Source of the DNA: Bog-473 sp963751335
Lineage (GTDB): Bacteria > Actinomycetota > Acidimicrobiia > Acidimicrobiales > RAAP-2
DNA: 64,000 bases
Assembly: GCA_963751335.1 (NCBI GenBank)
Contig: CAVVUB010000006.1
Location: forward strand, 62,001-126,000
Direction: 5' to 3'
Position numbers and translations under genes: made by a program. The first letter of the stretch is position 1; each line of letters starts with the position of its first letter. Below the pieces are notes generated by a model that saw nothing but the letters and a program-made list of their open reading frames with translations, was not told the DNA's origin and ran no database searches. Shown here one piece after another: positions 25,858 to 35,599 of the stretch.

Positions 25858-26823
25858 TCAGCGCAGGGCGGTGAGCCTGTCGAGCGCGGCCTCGGCCTCG
25901 ACCACGAATCGACGCACCAGTTCGCCCGCGGGGACGAGTTCGCCGATCGCACCCACACCCTGCCCGGCCGGATAGCACTCGCGCTCGACGTCCACCCCCT
26001 CCGTGAGCGAGTCACCGCCCAGGTGCATGGTCCCGTTGTTGTAGGAGATGCCGAGCTGCTCGGGGAACCGCTCGAGCTCGGCGGGATGGGCGTCGTAGTA
26101 GTCGGTGTACGCGTTGCGGACGACGCGCATGGTCTTGCCCGAATAGGCGCGGCTGACCGTCGTCTGATCCTCGTGGCTCGACAGCAGCCTTTCCTTGTAC
26201 CCGAGCACGCCCCGGGCTTCGGGCGTGGCGATGAACCGAGTGCCGACCCAGATGCCATCGGCGCCGAGCGACAGGGCCGCGGCCAGACCGCGCCCGTCGA
26301 AGATCCCTCCGGCCGCCACCACGGGGACGCGGGCCCCCACCGCGTCGACAATCTGGGGAATCAGGGGGAGCGAGGCCACCTGGCCCGTATGCCCACCGGC
26401 CTCGGTCCCCTGGGCGACGACCAGGTCACAACCCGCCTCCACGGCGCGGATCGCATGGTCGACTTTGCCGCACATGCTCACCACGAACACGCCGTGCCGA
26501 TGACAGAGCTCGACGACCTCGGTCGGCACGCCCAGTCCGGCCACGAAGGCTGAGGCGCCGCCGTCGATGATCATCTCGACCTGCTCGGTCATGCCGCCAG
26601 GCATGGCCGTGAGCAGGTCGACGCCGAAGGGCCGGTCCGTGGCGGTCCGGACCGCCGCCATCTCGGCCACCATCGTCGCGTCGCCCATGGTCGAGGCACC
26701 CAGGCAGCCGAACCCTCCCGCGGCGGAGACGGCGGCGGCGAGCTCGGAGTACGAGACGCCGCCCATGCCGGCCAGCATGACGGGGTGCTCGATCCCGAGC
26801 AGATCGGTGAGACGGGTGTGCAT
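25858..26823 (-). CDS. Nitronate monooxygenase-type FMN enzyme
   Basis: TIM-barrel flavoprotein of the 2-nitropropane dioxygenase/nitronate monooxygenase family, 321 residues. Visible marks: the N-terminal LLGIEHPVMLAGMGGVS, QGTEAGGHTG phosphate loop, VVAAGGIFDG and GADGIWVGTRFIAT. The catalytic His of the GGH(T) motif is present. Substrates may be nitronates, or the enzyme may be an enoyl reductase-like relative; sequence alone does not separate them. ATG at 26823; a long upstream extension of the frame lies in non-coding sequence and is rejected. Confidence 0.88.
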   Translation of the reverse strand: MHTRLTDLLGIEHPVMLAGMGGVSYSELAAAVSAAGGFGCLGASTMGDATMVAEMAAVRTATDRPFGVDLLTAMPGGMTEQVEMIIDGGASAFVAGLGVPTEVVELCHRHGVFVVSMCGKVDHAIRAVEAGCDLVVAQGTEAGGHTGQVASLPLIPQIVDAVGARVPVVAAGGIFDGRGLAAALSLGADGIWVGTRFIATPEARGVLGYKERLLSSHEDQTTVSRAYSGKTMRVVRNAYTDYYDAHPAELERFPEQLGISYNNGTMHLGGDSLTEGVDVERECYPAGQGVGAIGELVPAGELVRRFVVEAEAALDRLTALR

Positions 26824-27103
26824 GGGAGAGGGCCTTCCTGGCTCGGTTCGTGATCTGCGTCTGGCGGACCGCCGGTCCGCGTCGGTGCGGGTTGCCGGTC
26901 GGACCTGACACCGGCGACGTCCGGGCGCCAGCCCGCATCGGCCGCGGCGACCGTAGCGCGGCTCGCCCCCGCGCCCCGAAGGTGGAGCGACACGACCGGT
27001 GCGTCCGGGTCGCCCGGCCCCGCCGAAGGAGGCCGCCGGAAGGGGTCCGAGCGGAGTCGGGCGGCGGGCACCCATAATGGTGCGGGACTGATGGGAGCGG
27101 GAC

Positions 27104-29200
27104 GTGGCAGACGTCGGTGAGCTGGGGGTCGATCTCGGGGCGGAGGACCCGCAACCAGAGGATCCGGTAGCCGAGAAGATCACCAAGCAGCGACTGTGGT
27201 TCATCCTCGGGGCACTGCTGCTCGGCATGCTGTTGGCGGCGCTGGACCAGACGATTGTGTCGACGGCGCTGCCGACCATCGTGGGCGACCTGCACGGCGG
27301 GTCCCACCTGGCCTGGGTCGTCACGGCCTACCTCCTCGCCTCGACGGTGTCGACACCCCTGTGGGGGAAGTTGGGCGACCAGTACGGGCGAAAGACCTTC
27401 TTCCAGGCGTCGATCGTGATCTTCGTCATCGGCTCGGCACTGTGCGGTTTCAGCCACACCATGACCGAACTCATCGCCTTCCGAGCCCTGCAGGGCCTCG
27501 GCGGCGGCGGGCTCATGGTGGGCGCGCAGACGATCATCGGCGATGTCGTGTCACCTCGCGAGCGCGGCCGCTACATGGGTCTCTTCGGGGCCATGTTCGC
27601 GGTGGCCACGGTCATCGGGCCGCTAATCGGCGGTCTGTGCGTGACCTACCTGTCCTGGCGCTGGGTCTTCTACATCAACTTGCCCTTCGGCATCCTGGCC
27701 CTGTTCGTGACCCAGGCCGTGCTGCCGGGCCACCTGCGCAAGGTGCACCACAAGATCGACTACGCCGGCACCCTCGTCCTGACCGGTGGCGTGACGTCGC
27801 TCATTCTCTTCTTGAGCCTGGGCGGGACCTCGTGGCCTTGGCGATCGACGCCCAGCTACCTGACGGCGGGGATGGGCGTCCTGCTCCTCGTGGCCTTCGT
27901 CTTCGTCGAACTGGCGGCAGCGGAACCGGTGATCCCCATGAAGCTCTTCCGCAACCGGGTGTTCTCGGCCGCCGGCTCCATCGGTTTCGTCATGGGCTTC
28001 GCCATGTTCGGCGCCCTGACGTTCCTGCCGCTCTTCATGCAGAACGTGAAGCTGGTCAGCCCGACCGTGTCGGGCCTGCGCATCCTGCCGCTGATGGTGG
28101 GCATGCTCGGGGCTTCGGTGACTTCCGGCCGCCTGGTCACCCGCTGGGGCCGCTACAAGATCTTCCCGATCGTCGGCACCGCCTTGATGACGATCGGGGC
28201 GTACCTGATGTCGACGATCGACGCCTCTCTCAACGCCTGGGTGCTGGCCTTCTACATGTTCGTCTTCGGGCTCGGCATGGGCCTGATCATGCAGGTCCTG
28301 GTGGTGGCGGTGCAGAACTCGGTCGACTACAAAGACCTGGGCGTGGCCACCAGCGCCTCCACCTTCTTCCGGATGATCGGGGGCTCGTTCGGCACGGCCG
28401 TGTTCGGCGCCATCTACGCCATCGTGTTCACCCACACCTTCGCGCCGGCGTTGGCGAAGATCCCGCCGTCGGTCCTCAAGTCGTTCAACCCCCAGACACT
28501 CGACCTGGCCCTGCTCCAGAAGCTCAAGTCGACGGCCGCCGGGTTGGCCTTCTTCAATCAGTACACCGCCGCCGTGACCCACTCCATCCAGACCGTGTTC
28601 CTGGTGGCGGTGCCCATCTCTTTCGTCGCCTTCCTTTTGAGCTTCCTGCTGCCCGAGGTGGAATTGCGCAAGACGGTGGGGACGTCGGACCTGGGCGAGG
28701 CGCACGGGATGAACCGGTCGTCGCTCAAGGAGATCGAGCTGGCGCTCGAGCGCTTGTCGTCCCGGGAGAACCGGGGCGAGCTGTACCAGACGCTGGCGAC
28801 GCGGGCCGGCGTGGACCTCCCGCCGCGCTCGGTCTGGCTCCTCTACCGGCTGGCCGAGAACGAGGCCTGCACCGCCACGGACCTGGCCCGGCGTCTCAAG
28901 GTCGATCCGATACTGATCGCGCCCGGCGTCGAGGGCCTGGTGGCGGCCGGCATGGTCGAGGCCCGGAGCCGAGACGGCGATCACGATCTGCACGTGACGG
29001 CGCGCGGGGCCGAGGCGATGGAGCGCCTGACCGAGGCCCGGCGCAGCGGGCTGACCGAGCTGCTCGAGGGGTGGAACCCAGAGGAGCATCCAGAGGTCAT
29101 CGAGATGGTCAAGGACCTGGCCCACTCGCTGCTGGCCGATGACGAGCGGTTGGTGGCCGACGCCTTGCCGCACGCGGCGGCGGCCACCACGGCCGGCTGA
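27104..29200 (+). CDS. MFS drug exporter (14-TM, EmrB/QacA type) fused to MarR-like domain
   Basis: 698 residues. Residues 30-525 form a DHA2-type proton antiporter: LDQTIVSTALPTI (motif D1), GKLGDQYGRK (motif A), RALQGLGGGGL and the motif C-like GPLIGGL. After the last helix (about 500-525), residues 550-690 carry a winged helix resembling MarR: RSVWLLYRLAENEACTATDLARRLKVD and DHDLHVTARGAEAMERL. A cytosolic DNA-binding or ligand-sensing domain on an exporter is unusual; I recall similar actinobacterial fusions. GTG at 27104. Alone on its strand, divergent from the nitronate monooxygenase gene. Confidence 0.9.
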   Translation: MADVGELGVDLGAEDPQPEDPVAEKITKQRLWFILGALLLGMLLAALDQTIVSTALPTIVGDLHGGSHLAWVVTAYLLASTVSTPLWGKLGDQYGRKTFFQASIVIFVIGSALCGFSHTMTELIAFRALQGLGGGGLMVGAQTIIGDVVSPRERGRYMGLFGAMFAVATVIGPLIGGLCVTYLSWRWVFYINLPFGILALFVTQAVLPGHLRKVHHKIDYAGTLVLTGGVTSLILFLSLGGTSWPWRSTPSYLTAGMGVLLLVAFVFVELAAAEPVIPMKLFRNRVFSAAGSIGFVMGFAMFGALTFLPLFMQNVKLVSPTVSGLRILPLMVGMLGASVTSGRLVTRWGRYKIFPIVGTALMTIGAYLMSTIDASLNAWVLAFYMFVFGLGMGLIMQVLVVAVQNSVDYKDLGVATSASTFFRMIGGSFGTAVFGAIYAIVFTHTFAPALAKIPPSVLKSFNPQTLDLALLQKLKSTAAGLAFFNQYTAAVTHSIQTVFLVAVPISFVAFLLSFLLPEVELRKTVGTSDLGEAHGMNRSSLKEIELALERLSSRENRGELYQTLATRAGVDLPPRSVWLLYRLAENEACTATDLARRLKVDPILIAPGVEGLVAAGMVEARSRDGDHDLHVTARGAEAMERLTEARRSGLTELLEGWNPEEHPEVIEMVKDLAHSLLADDERLVADALPHAAAATTAG

Positions 29201-29302
29201 GGTGCATGTCCGCCGGCGGTGGCGCCCCTCGATCTGTGGGGCAGATCCTTGCCCGGTGTGTTCTGTGTCTGAACTCGAACCGACCCCGTCACAGCCGCCG
29301 CC

Positions 29303-30304
29303 CTAACTGATGGCGAGTACCAAGACCACAAAGAGGACGTAGCCCCCGATGATGCAGCACCCCGCGGCTCGGCGGAGACCATGTCCGACATACGCGAGAG
29401 CCAGCGTGACCGCCGTCAATCCCACATACCAACTGGCAACGAACATCCCCGATGCCGAAGGTTTCGCCAGACCGATCAGCGCGGCGGGCAAAAGGAGCCC
29501 GAAGGCAACGTTGAGCGAGTTCGAGTTGAGCGCAGTGCTGAGTGCCGCCGCACCGCGGCCCCGCCGGGCCAGGTAGATCGCCGAGACAGCATTCGGCAGG
29601 CTGGTCACGGCGGCCAGGATCAGGGCGCCCAGAACAATGTCAGGGACGTGAAAGTGCGCGCCCAAGGACGATGCGCCCTGTTCCATCGCGACACTGGCCA
29701 CGACGACGACCACCAACCCACAGCCGGCCACGACCGCGTCGACCCGAGTACCTCGACGAGGGTGGATTGCCTCTTCGAGCTCGCTCTCCTCCTCGACGAC
29801 CGCAGCCGTGATCCAGATCGTGTACCTGTTCGGGCGGCCGAACAATCCAAGGAGCCGTTCGTGTGCTCCCAGAAGAACCACGTACGGGATGAGGACGCAC
29901 ACGACGAGAACGAATCCTGTTGTGGCCGAGATGGCGCCTCCGACGCTGAGGAGACAGCTGACGCCGATCAACATCGCGGTGACTCCACCAAGGATGACAA
30001 CCTTGCGATGGAGCCCGATTCGGCCCGCCACGAGAGCACCCAGCCCGAGGAGGGCCGCCAGGTTGAAGACGTTAGAACCCAGGACGACTCCCGCCCCGAC
30101 GGATGACTGGTGATGCACCAAGGCGGTGATCGATGCCGTGATCTCGGGTGCGTCCGCGGCCAGTGCCGCCACCACGCCGAGCAGCGCTTCTGACAGTCCG
30201 AGTCGCTCTCCGACTCGCTCGAGGCGCGACACCAGAACCCAACTCGTGCCCAGGCTGACGCAAGCCCCGAGGACGAAGGCCAAGCCGGCCAGACCCACGT
30301 TCAT
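29303..30304 (-). CDS. Cation/Ca2+ exchanger family protein
   Basis: Membrane antiporter of the CaCA superfamily, 333 residues with about ten helices and two inverted alpha-repeats: ADAPEITASITAL with VLGSNVFNLAALLGLGAL, and VTSLPNAVSAIYLA with LNSNSLNVAFGL. A charged loop (EEESELEEAIHPRRGTR) splits the halves, as in YrbG/CAX-like exchangers. The Glu of the first repeat is in ADAPEI; the second repeat has Asn in SLPNAV where Ca2+ exchangers usually have Glu, so ion specificity may differ. Start ATG 30304. Confidence 0.8.
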   Translation of the reverse strand: MNVGLAGLAFVLGACVSLGTSWVLVSRLERVGERLGLSEALLGVVAALAADAPEITASITALVHHQSSVGAGVVLGSNVFNLAALLGLGALVAGRIGLHRKVVILGGVTAMLIGVSCLLSVGGAISATTGFVLVVCVLIPYVVLLGAHERLLGLFGRPNRYTIWITAAVVEEESELEEAIHPRRGTRVDAVVAGCGLVVVVVASVAMEQGASSLGAHFHVPDIVLGALILAAVTSLPNAVSAIYLARRGRGAAALSTALNSNSLNVAFGLLLPAALIGLAKPSASGMFVASWYVGLTAVTLALAYVGHGLRRAAGCCIIGGYVLFVVLVLAIS

Positions 30305-30725
30305 CGGCTCTCCGTTCGCCTGAAGCGAAGCGCGTGAGAGCAACGGTGTCGGGACGCAGCGACTATCTCAATGGAACACACGCCAGCTCCAGGTCGATGC
30401 ACGTACTTCTGTCGACAGGACTCTGCGGCACTCCACCAGTGAGCGTACCCCCGCCGGATTTGACGGTGCGTTTTGACGCGGCGACGTCAGCTCAGGGAGT
30501 CGAGTCTTCGTATCGACGCGAAGACAGAGTGGTGCTCGAACTCGAGGGTCGGCGTCGAACTGGCGGGACACGTAACCGACATTCCTTTCGGGCCACCCTG
30601 ATGGCTGGAGACATCTGGGGATCCTTGGTTCGTTGACCTCAGAGGGTTCGGTGCCGTCAGCTTCGTGGCGCGGCGGCCCGGGTGCCGTTCGAGGAGGGTG
30701 CGCGCGGGTTCGGGACGGTTGGCTA
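30305..30725. other. Intergenic region, nothing recognised
   Basis: About 420 bp upstream of the exchanger gene and downstream of the CapA-like gene. A 100-codon plus-strand ORF (30334-30636) has no family resemblance and no good ribosome site. I see no convincing promoter, RNA or terminator. Confidence 0.4.
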
Positions 30726-32108
30726 CTAGCCGGCGTTGTCCGTCGGCGAGGTCGTCGTCGTGGGTGGGACGGTCGTCGTGGTGGTCGTCCTCGAGCCCGA
30801 TGCGGTGGTTCCGGTCCTGCCGGTCGTGGCGCTGGTGCCCCCTGTTGTGGTGGTGGTGCCGCCGGTGGCCGCAACGGTGGTGCTCGTGGTGGGCGGCGCG
30901 GCCGGCGCCACGAAAGGCACCGACTCGGCGCGCATGGTGGCCACGCTGGTCGAGGGCGTCGCCGCGAGATTCGTACAGCTACGCGCCGAGTTCCAGCTCT
31001 GCAAGGCGGTCTGCGCGGGGGCCCCGGTGAGGGGCTGGGGGAGGCCGTTGAGAATGGTGGCGGGCCGGAAGGCGACGCCCGTGACGTGGCGGCCGACGGC
31101 GGTGACGATCAGGGAACCGCTGTCGGTCTCGGGTGCCGTGTCGTCGTAGAACGCGAAGTTGCCCAGGCCGTAGTCGACATAGGCGCTGCCCATGTAGCCC
31201 GCGCCCAGGAGGACGTGGGCGTTCGTCCCGATGACGATGTCGGCCCCCGCCTTGACCAGTTGCTGGGCCAGCGGACCCTGTTGGGGATTCGGGCAGGCCT
31301 GCGTCTCGGTGCCCCAATGGACGTAGACGATCACCGTGTCGGCGGTCTTGCGCACCTGCTGGACCTCGCGGACGAGCTCGGTGGGGTCGATGGCAGAGGC
31401 CACGCCCGGCTGGGTGCTCGTCGCCGTCCATCCGCTGACGAGATTGGCGGCGATGACCTGCGTCGCCGAGATGACGGCGATCCGCTGGCCGTTCAGCGTG
31501 ACCCGATAGGGAGTGAAGGCCTGGGCTGCGTTGTTGCCGATGCCGATGACGGGGTACTTCGCTTGCGCCGCGATGGTGAGGTTCTGGGACAGACCCTGCG
31601 GGCCGCAGTCCTCCCCGTGATCGTTCGCCTCGGTGGCCAGTCCGATGGTGGCCGCCTTGAGCGCGGTGAGGGCCGAGGCCGGCGCGTCGAAGATAAAGGG
31701 CTTTGACTGGGGCTCAGGACAGGTTCCGTTCGTGACCGCCGTCTCGAGGTTGACCATGCTCAGCTGGGTATTGGCGAAGAGCTGCGGGACGGTGCCGCCC
31801 AGCGCCGTGCTCGGGTCGCTCGCCAGCCGCTCGCCGACGGCGCCGGCGAAGTGGACGTCGCCGCCGAAGCCGAGGGTCACCGGCTTCCCGTCACCCTTCC
31901 AGTCCGGGTTCAGCGGCGACCGCTTGGGAAAGTGCTGGGCGGCCGTCACGACCGTACTGCGGGTGGTCGACGAGGACCCGTCCGACGACGCCGGCGTCTT
32001 GCCGCCGCCGCCACCCGAGAAGAAGATCAGCCAGATCAGGAACAAGAGAACCAGAGTTCCGGCGACGGCGAACTGCCTCCGCCGCCGGCGGACCCTGCGT
32101 GAGACCAC
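30726..32108 (-). CDS. CapA/PGA-cap-type metallophosphatase-fold lipoprotein-like protein
   Basis: 460 residues: basic N-terminus and one membrane anchor (about 12-30), then a CapA-type domain facing the outside. Family marks: TLGFGGDVHFAG, MVNLETAVT, ATEANDHGEDCG, VIVYVHWGTE and GTNAHVLLGAGY. The C-terminal 70 residues are Thr/Gly-rich and probably disordered, wall-spanning or glycosylated. CapA proteins act in polyglutamate or surface polymer export; the polymer here is unknown. The start is GTG at 32108. Confidence 0.82.
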   Translation of the reverse strand: MVSRRVRRRRRQFAVAGTLVLLFLIWLIFFSGGGGGKTPASSDGSSSTTRSTVVTAAQHFPKRSPLNPDWKGDGKPVTLGFGGDVHFAGAVGERLASDPSTALGGTVPQLFANTQLSMVNLETAVTNGTCPEPQSKPFIFDAPASALTALKAATIGLATEANDHGEDCGPQGLSQNLTIAAQAKYPVIGIGNNAAQAFTPYRVTLNGQRIAVISATQVIAANLVSGWTATSTQPGVASAIDPTELVREVQQVRKTADTVIVYVHWGTETQACPNPQQGPLAQQLVKAGADIVIGTNAHVLLGAGYMGSAYVDYGLGNFAFYDDTAPETDSGSLIVTAVGRHVTGVAFRPATILNGLPQPLTGAPAQTALQSWNSARSCTNLAATPSTSVATMRAESVPFVAPAAPPTTSTTVAATGGTTTTTGGTSATTGRTGTTASGSRTTTTTTVPPTTTTSPTDNAG

Positions 32109-32179
32109 GGCGGCACTATGTCACACCTGATGTGGTGTCACCCGGCGCGCCGGAGCCGCGGCAGGAGGCGTCCGGGGGC

Positions 32180-32788
32180 TCAGGCTGCGCCGAGCGTGTC
32201 CCAGTGGGAGGCCAGCGATGCCACGAGGCCGACGCAGGAGGCCTCGATCATCTCGAGGCACCGGTCGAACTCGGCATCGTCGCCGTAATAGGGGTCGGGA
32301 ACGTCGGCACCCACCCCGGAGGCCGGGTCGAAGGAGCGGAGGAGGGCGAGCCGGTCCGCATCCACCCCGAGGCCGCGCAGCGTCTGCTGGTGGCGGCGGT
32401 CGAGCGCCACCACGAAGTCGATCCGACCGGTGTCCGCGGACGAGAACTGGTGGGCCACGTGAGGGTGGCGGGGATAGCCCGCCCGGACCAGGGCGTCGGC
32501 GGCGAGGGGGTGCATCGGCTCGCCCTCGTGCCACGGGCCCGTCCCGGCGCTGCGGACGTCCAGGTGGCTCCCGAGGTCCGTCCCGTCGGAGAGATCGGTC
32601 CGTTCGGCCAGGCTCCGGGTGATGACCTCGGCCATGGGGGAGCGACAGATGTTGCCGGTGCAGACGAACGAGATCCGGTAGGGGCCACCGTCACCGGTGG
32701 CGGCGAGGGGCGCGGGCGGCAGGGCGCGACCGCGACGCGGGGCCGCGGCGGGCCGGGTGCTGCGCTCTCGGCCCGATCTGGGGTTCAC
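32180..32788 (-). CDS. Low-molecular-weight protein tyrosine phosphatase
   Basis: 202 residues. The P-loop C-T-G-N-I-C-R-S (CX5RS) and the general acid loop DPYYGD are intact. The chosen GTG at 32788 overlaps the stop of the acyl-CoA ligase (GTGA), giving about 45 Arg/Pro/Ala-rich residues ahead of the domain. Arsenate-reductase-like relatives share the fold, but DPYYGD favours a phosphatase. Such phosphatases often control exopolysaccharide export, in line with the CapA-like neighbour. Confidence 0.88.
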   Translation of the reverse strand: MNPRSGRERSTRPAAAPRRGRALPPAPLAATGDGGPYRISFVCTGNICRSPMAEVITRSLAERTDLSDGTDLGSHLDVRSAGTGPWHEGEPMHPLAADALVRAGYPRHPHVAHQFSSADTGRIDFVVALDRRHQQTLRGLGVDADRLALLRSFDPASGVGADVPDPYYGDDAEFDRCLEMIEASCVGLVASLASHWDTLGAA

Positions 32789-34353
32789 GCCGCGCCGTAT
32801 TCGCTCTGCAGAGTTTTCTTGACGATCTTGCCCGTCCCGGCCCGGGGCCAGTCGGTCCGTATCTCGACCTGTTCGGGAATCTTCTGCGTCATGAGTCCCG
32901 CCTCCTGACAAAAGGCGACGATCTCGTCGAGCTCGAGGCCGCCCGCGTCGTCCGTCAGCTGCACCACGGCGCACACGCGTTCGCCCCGCTCGGGGTCGGG
33001 GAGGCCGATCACCGCGATCTCGACCACCTTGGGGTGGGTGTAGAGCAGGTCCTCGATCTCCTTGGCGCTGATGTTCTCTCCCTTGCGCACGATGACGTCC
33101 TTCAGCCGCCCGGTCAGGGTCAGGTAGCCATCGGCCCGCAGGCGGCCGAGGTCACCGGTGCGGAAGTAGCCGTCATCGTCGAACGCATCCTTGGTCAGGT
33201 CGGGGTCGGTATAGCCGTGGAAGACCATCGGGCCCTTCACCCGGATCTCGCCCTCCTCCTCGGGGCCGGCCGGCCCGCCGTCGAGACGGACGATGCGAAC
33301 CTCGGCCCCTTCCACCGGCCGGCCGTCGGTGTTGGCCAGCTGCTCGTCGGTGTCGTGGGGCGAGCCGTTGGCGATCATGGGCACCTCGGTCATGCCGTAG
33401 CCGTGCACCACGCCGCGGCCGCCGATCTCGTCGCGCACCTCGTAGTGCAGCTCAGGCGGCTTGGCCGCGCCGCCGCCGACCATCAGGCGCAGGGTCGGGA
33501 GGATCGGCCTGTCCGGCTGCTTGCGCTGCTCACCCAGATAGGCCACGTAGAAGGCGGTGCTCCCGCCGACCACGGTGGCGCCGTGGCGGTTGAAGACCTC
33601 GAGGGCGTCGGGAGCCGAGAAGGCCTCGAGGAGCACGGCCGGGAACCCCATGGACAGCATCGACATCAGGTAGTCGGGTCCCCCGATGTGGGCGTAGGGG
33701 AAGGCGATCGACCCGACGTCGTCGGGCCCCAGGTCGAGGGCACGGGCGAGACCCCACCCGCCGGCGATCAGCGTCTGATCGGTGTGCTGCACACCCTTGG
33801 GATCGGCGGTGGAACCCGACGTGTAGTAGATCCAGCGGATCGGGGCGTCGGCGGCGGGGGTCCCCTGGGGAGGTGCGGGGAGAGAGGCAGGGTCGGCTTC
33901 GAGCAGGCCACCTTCGGTGGAGAGGAGCGCCGGCCCGGCGGGGACACCCTCGAGGGCGCGCCCGGCCAGCGCGCCGTAGTCGGTGTCGCGCCAGATGCCG
34001 GGGTGCACGAAGAGGGCGGCGCCGGTCTGGCGGAGCGCGAAGCCGACCTCGCGCTCGCGGTAGAGGTGGATGATCGGGTTCTGCACGGCGCCGAGCCGGC
34101 TGAGCGCCATGGAGAGGACAACCGTGTCGATGCGGGTGGGGAGCTGCCACGAGACGACGGATCCGCTGGTGACACCCCTGGCGTGCAGGCCGGCGGCCAC
34201 CCGTTCGGCCCGGTCGCGGAATTGGCCGAAGGTGAGTGTCTCGCCGTCGGGCGCGATGAGCATCGGGTGCTCGGACGAGGCCTGGGCCCGGCGCTCCACC
34301 AGCTCCCACATGGTCCGGGCGCCGGTCAGTATCTCGCGGGTGCTGGTGCTCAT
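32785..34353 (-). CDS. AMP-forming acyl-CoA synthetase
   Basis: 522-residue ANL-superfamily ligase. The P-loop YYTSGSTADPKGV, A5 motif HGYGMTEVP, TGDLGRLRADGYLTLTGRLKDVI and the C-terminal catalytic Lys in PRAGTGKIVKK are all present, so it should be active. Similar to cyclohexane-carboxylate or medium/long-chain acid ligases; the acid cannot be named. Its stop overlaps the start of the tyrosine phosphatase. ATG 34353. Confidence 0.9.
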   Translation of the reverse strand: MSTSTREILTGARTMWELVERRAQASSEHPMLIAPDGETLTFGQFRDRAERVAAGLHARGVTSGSVVSWQLPTRIDTVVLSMALSRLGAVQNPIIHLYREREVGFALRQTGAALFVHPGIWRDTDYGALAGRALEGVPAGPALLSTEGGLLEADPASLPAPPQGTPAADAPIRWIYYTSGSTADPKGVQHTDQTLIAGGWGLARALDLGPDDVGSIAFPYAHIGGPDYLMSMLSMGFPAVLLEAFSAPDALEVFNRHGATVVGGSTAFYVAYLGEQRKQPDRPILPTLRLMVGGGAAKPPELHYEVRDEIGGRGVVHGYGMTEVPMIANGSPHDTDEQLANTDGRPVEGAEVRIVRLDGGPAGPEEEGEIRVKGPMVFHGYTDPDLTKDAFDDDGYFRTGDLGRLRADGYLTLTGRLKDVIVRKGENISAKEIEDLLYTHPKVVEIAVIGLPDPERGERVCAVVQLTDDAGGLELDEIVAFCQEAGLMTQKIPEQVEIRTDWPRAGTGKIVKKTLQSEYGAA

Positions 34354-34526
34354 CGCTGGCTGCTCCTTGGTGGCGTCGGTGCGGCGGCCGGTGGCGGCGC
34401 CGGGCGGCGGCGCGTGCCTCGTCCCGGTGGCGTTTCGGGACCACTCTCATAGCAGGTGACGTGGACCGGGGGTGAGGCCGGAACGGGTGGCACCCGTCCC
34501 GGCGCGGCACACGGCAGAATGGGGCG

Positions 34527-34811
34527 ATGGCAAAGGCCAAGCGTGCCGCAGGGGCCCAACCGGTCGTCGGGGCCGGCGACGGAGCCGAGGAAAAGGGCGG
34601 CCGGAGCACGGTGGCCCTGGTCGGCCTGGCGGTGGCCGCCATCTTCTTCGTCTGGTTCGCGCTGGCCAACCTGAACAAGGTGAAGATCAATTTCTGGATC
34701 TACGACCGATCCGAACCGCTGATCCTCGTCATCCTGATCGCGGGACTGCTCGGCGCGCTGATCGGCGCCCTCCTGATGCGCCACCGGACCCGGGGCACGT
34801 CCGAGGAATAG
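34527..34811 (+). CDS. LapA-domain (DUF1049) membrane protein
   Basis: 94 residues with a 28-residue cytosolic N-terminus and two helices (TVALVGLAVAAIFFVWFALA and a second one near 65-83) separated by NKVKINFWIYD, the hallmark of LapA/DUF1049 proteins. In proteobacteria LapA works in LPS assembly; the actinobacterial role is unknown. ATG 34527. Confidence 0.8.
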   Translation: MAKAKRAAGAQPVVGAGDGAEEKGGRSTVALVGLAVAAIFFVWFALANLNKVKINFWIYDRSEPLILVILIAGLLGALIGALLMRHRTRGTSEE

Positions 34812-35031
34812 GTGGGCGGCACGGCCCCGGGGGCGCTCTCTGAGTCGGAGCTGGGCGATGGGTGACCGGCACGTGGCCGCGTTCGCGATCGGAGTCGGCG
34901 GCTTCTAAGCTGCAATCGGTGGATACAGCCGTTCGGGCAGGGCAGAGGGGGCAAATTCGGATTGTCCGCGCCAGCCCGGCGTGCCAACATGGCGGTCGGA
35001 TGGATGTGGAGATGCCAGGGGGCAGTATCTA

Positions 35032-35436
35032 GTGCCGCTTTCCGACCACGAGCAGCGCATTCTCGCTGAGCTCGAGGAGTCGCTGGTTCGCCAGGACCCT
35101 GAATTCGCCGAGCGAGTGCGCTCCGAGACCGTGTACCGGCACGCGGGCCGCTACTGCAAGTGGGCGGCGGTGACCTTCGTCCTCGGCGTGGTGATCCTGG
35201 TTGCCCTGTACTCCAAGTCGGTCCTGGCCGGATTCCTCGGCGTCGTGATCATGTTCGCCTCGGCCGTCTGGTTCGAGCGGAACCTGCGTCGCATGGGGAA
35301 GGCCGGGTGGCACGACATCCGGCGGGCCAAGGACGGCGAGGCCGCTCGTGACGGTGCAGCGCCGAGTGGCATCGAAGGTGCGGTGAGCGATGCCCGCGAC
35401 TGGTTCCGCTCACGCTTCCACCGCCGGGAGGAATGA
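35032..35436 (+). CDS. DUF3040 membrane protein
   Basis: 134 residues, beginning PLSDHEQRILAELEESL, the start motif of the actinobacterial DUF3040 family, with two helices between about 45 and 85 and an amphipathic tail. GTG at 35032 follows AGGGGG at 10 bases. Function unknown; often encoded just upstream of mraZ/dcw regions in actinobacteria. Followed by a strong terminator. Confidence 0.85.
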   Translation: MPLSDHEQRILAELEESLVRQDPEFAERVRSETVYRHAGRYCKWAAVTFVLGVVILVALYSKSVLAGFLGVVIMFASAVWFERNLRRMGKAGWHDIRRAKDGEAARDGAAPSGIEGAVSDARDWFRSRFHRREE

Positions 35437-35455
35437 CCGGCCGTCTGTGCCGGCT

Positions 35456-35482
35456 GCCCCGCCCTTGCCGGCGGGGCTTTTT
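35456..35482 (+). terminator. Rho-independent terminator
   Basis: GCCCCGCC, 6-nt loop, GGCGGGGC, then TTTTT: an 8-bp perfect GC stem and a T-run 20 bp after the DUF3040 stop. Confidence 0.9.
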
Positions 35483-35599
35483 CGCGTGTGGGGTGAGTGC
35501 GCTGTACCGGGTCGGGTGCGGCGGCGGTTCGGGTGTCCGGGGGGCCGGGATGGCGTGGGTGCGCGCTGCAGCGGCGTGTCCTCCGTAGTCTCTCGATTC

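Noticed and set aside
27196..29142. 648-codon plus-strand frame overlapping the MFS gene
   Set aside because: Arg/Gly/Pro-rich shadow of the MFS-MarR gene in another frame.
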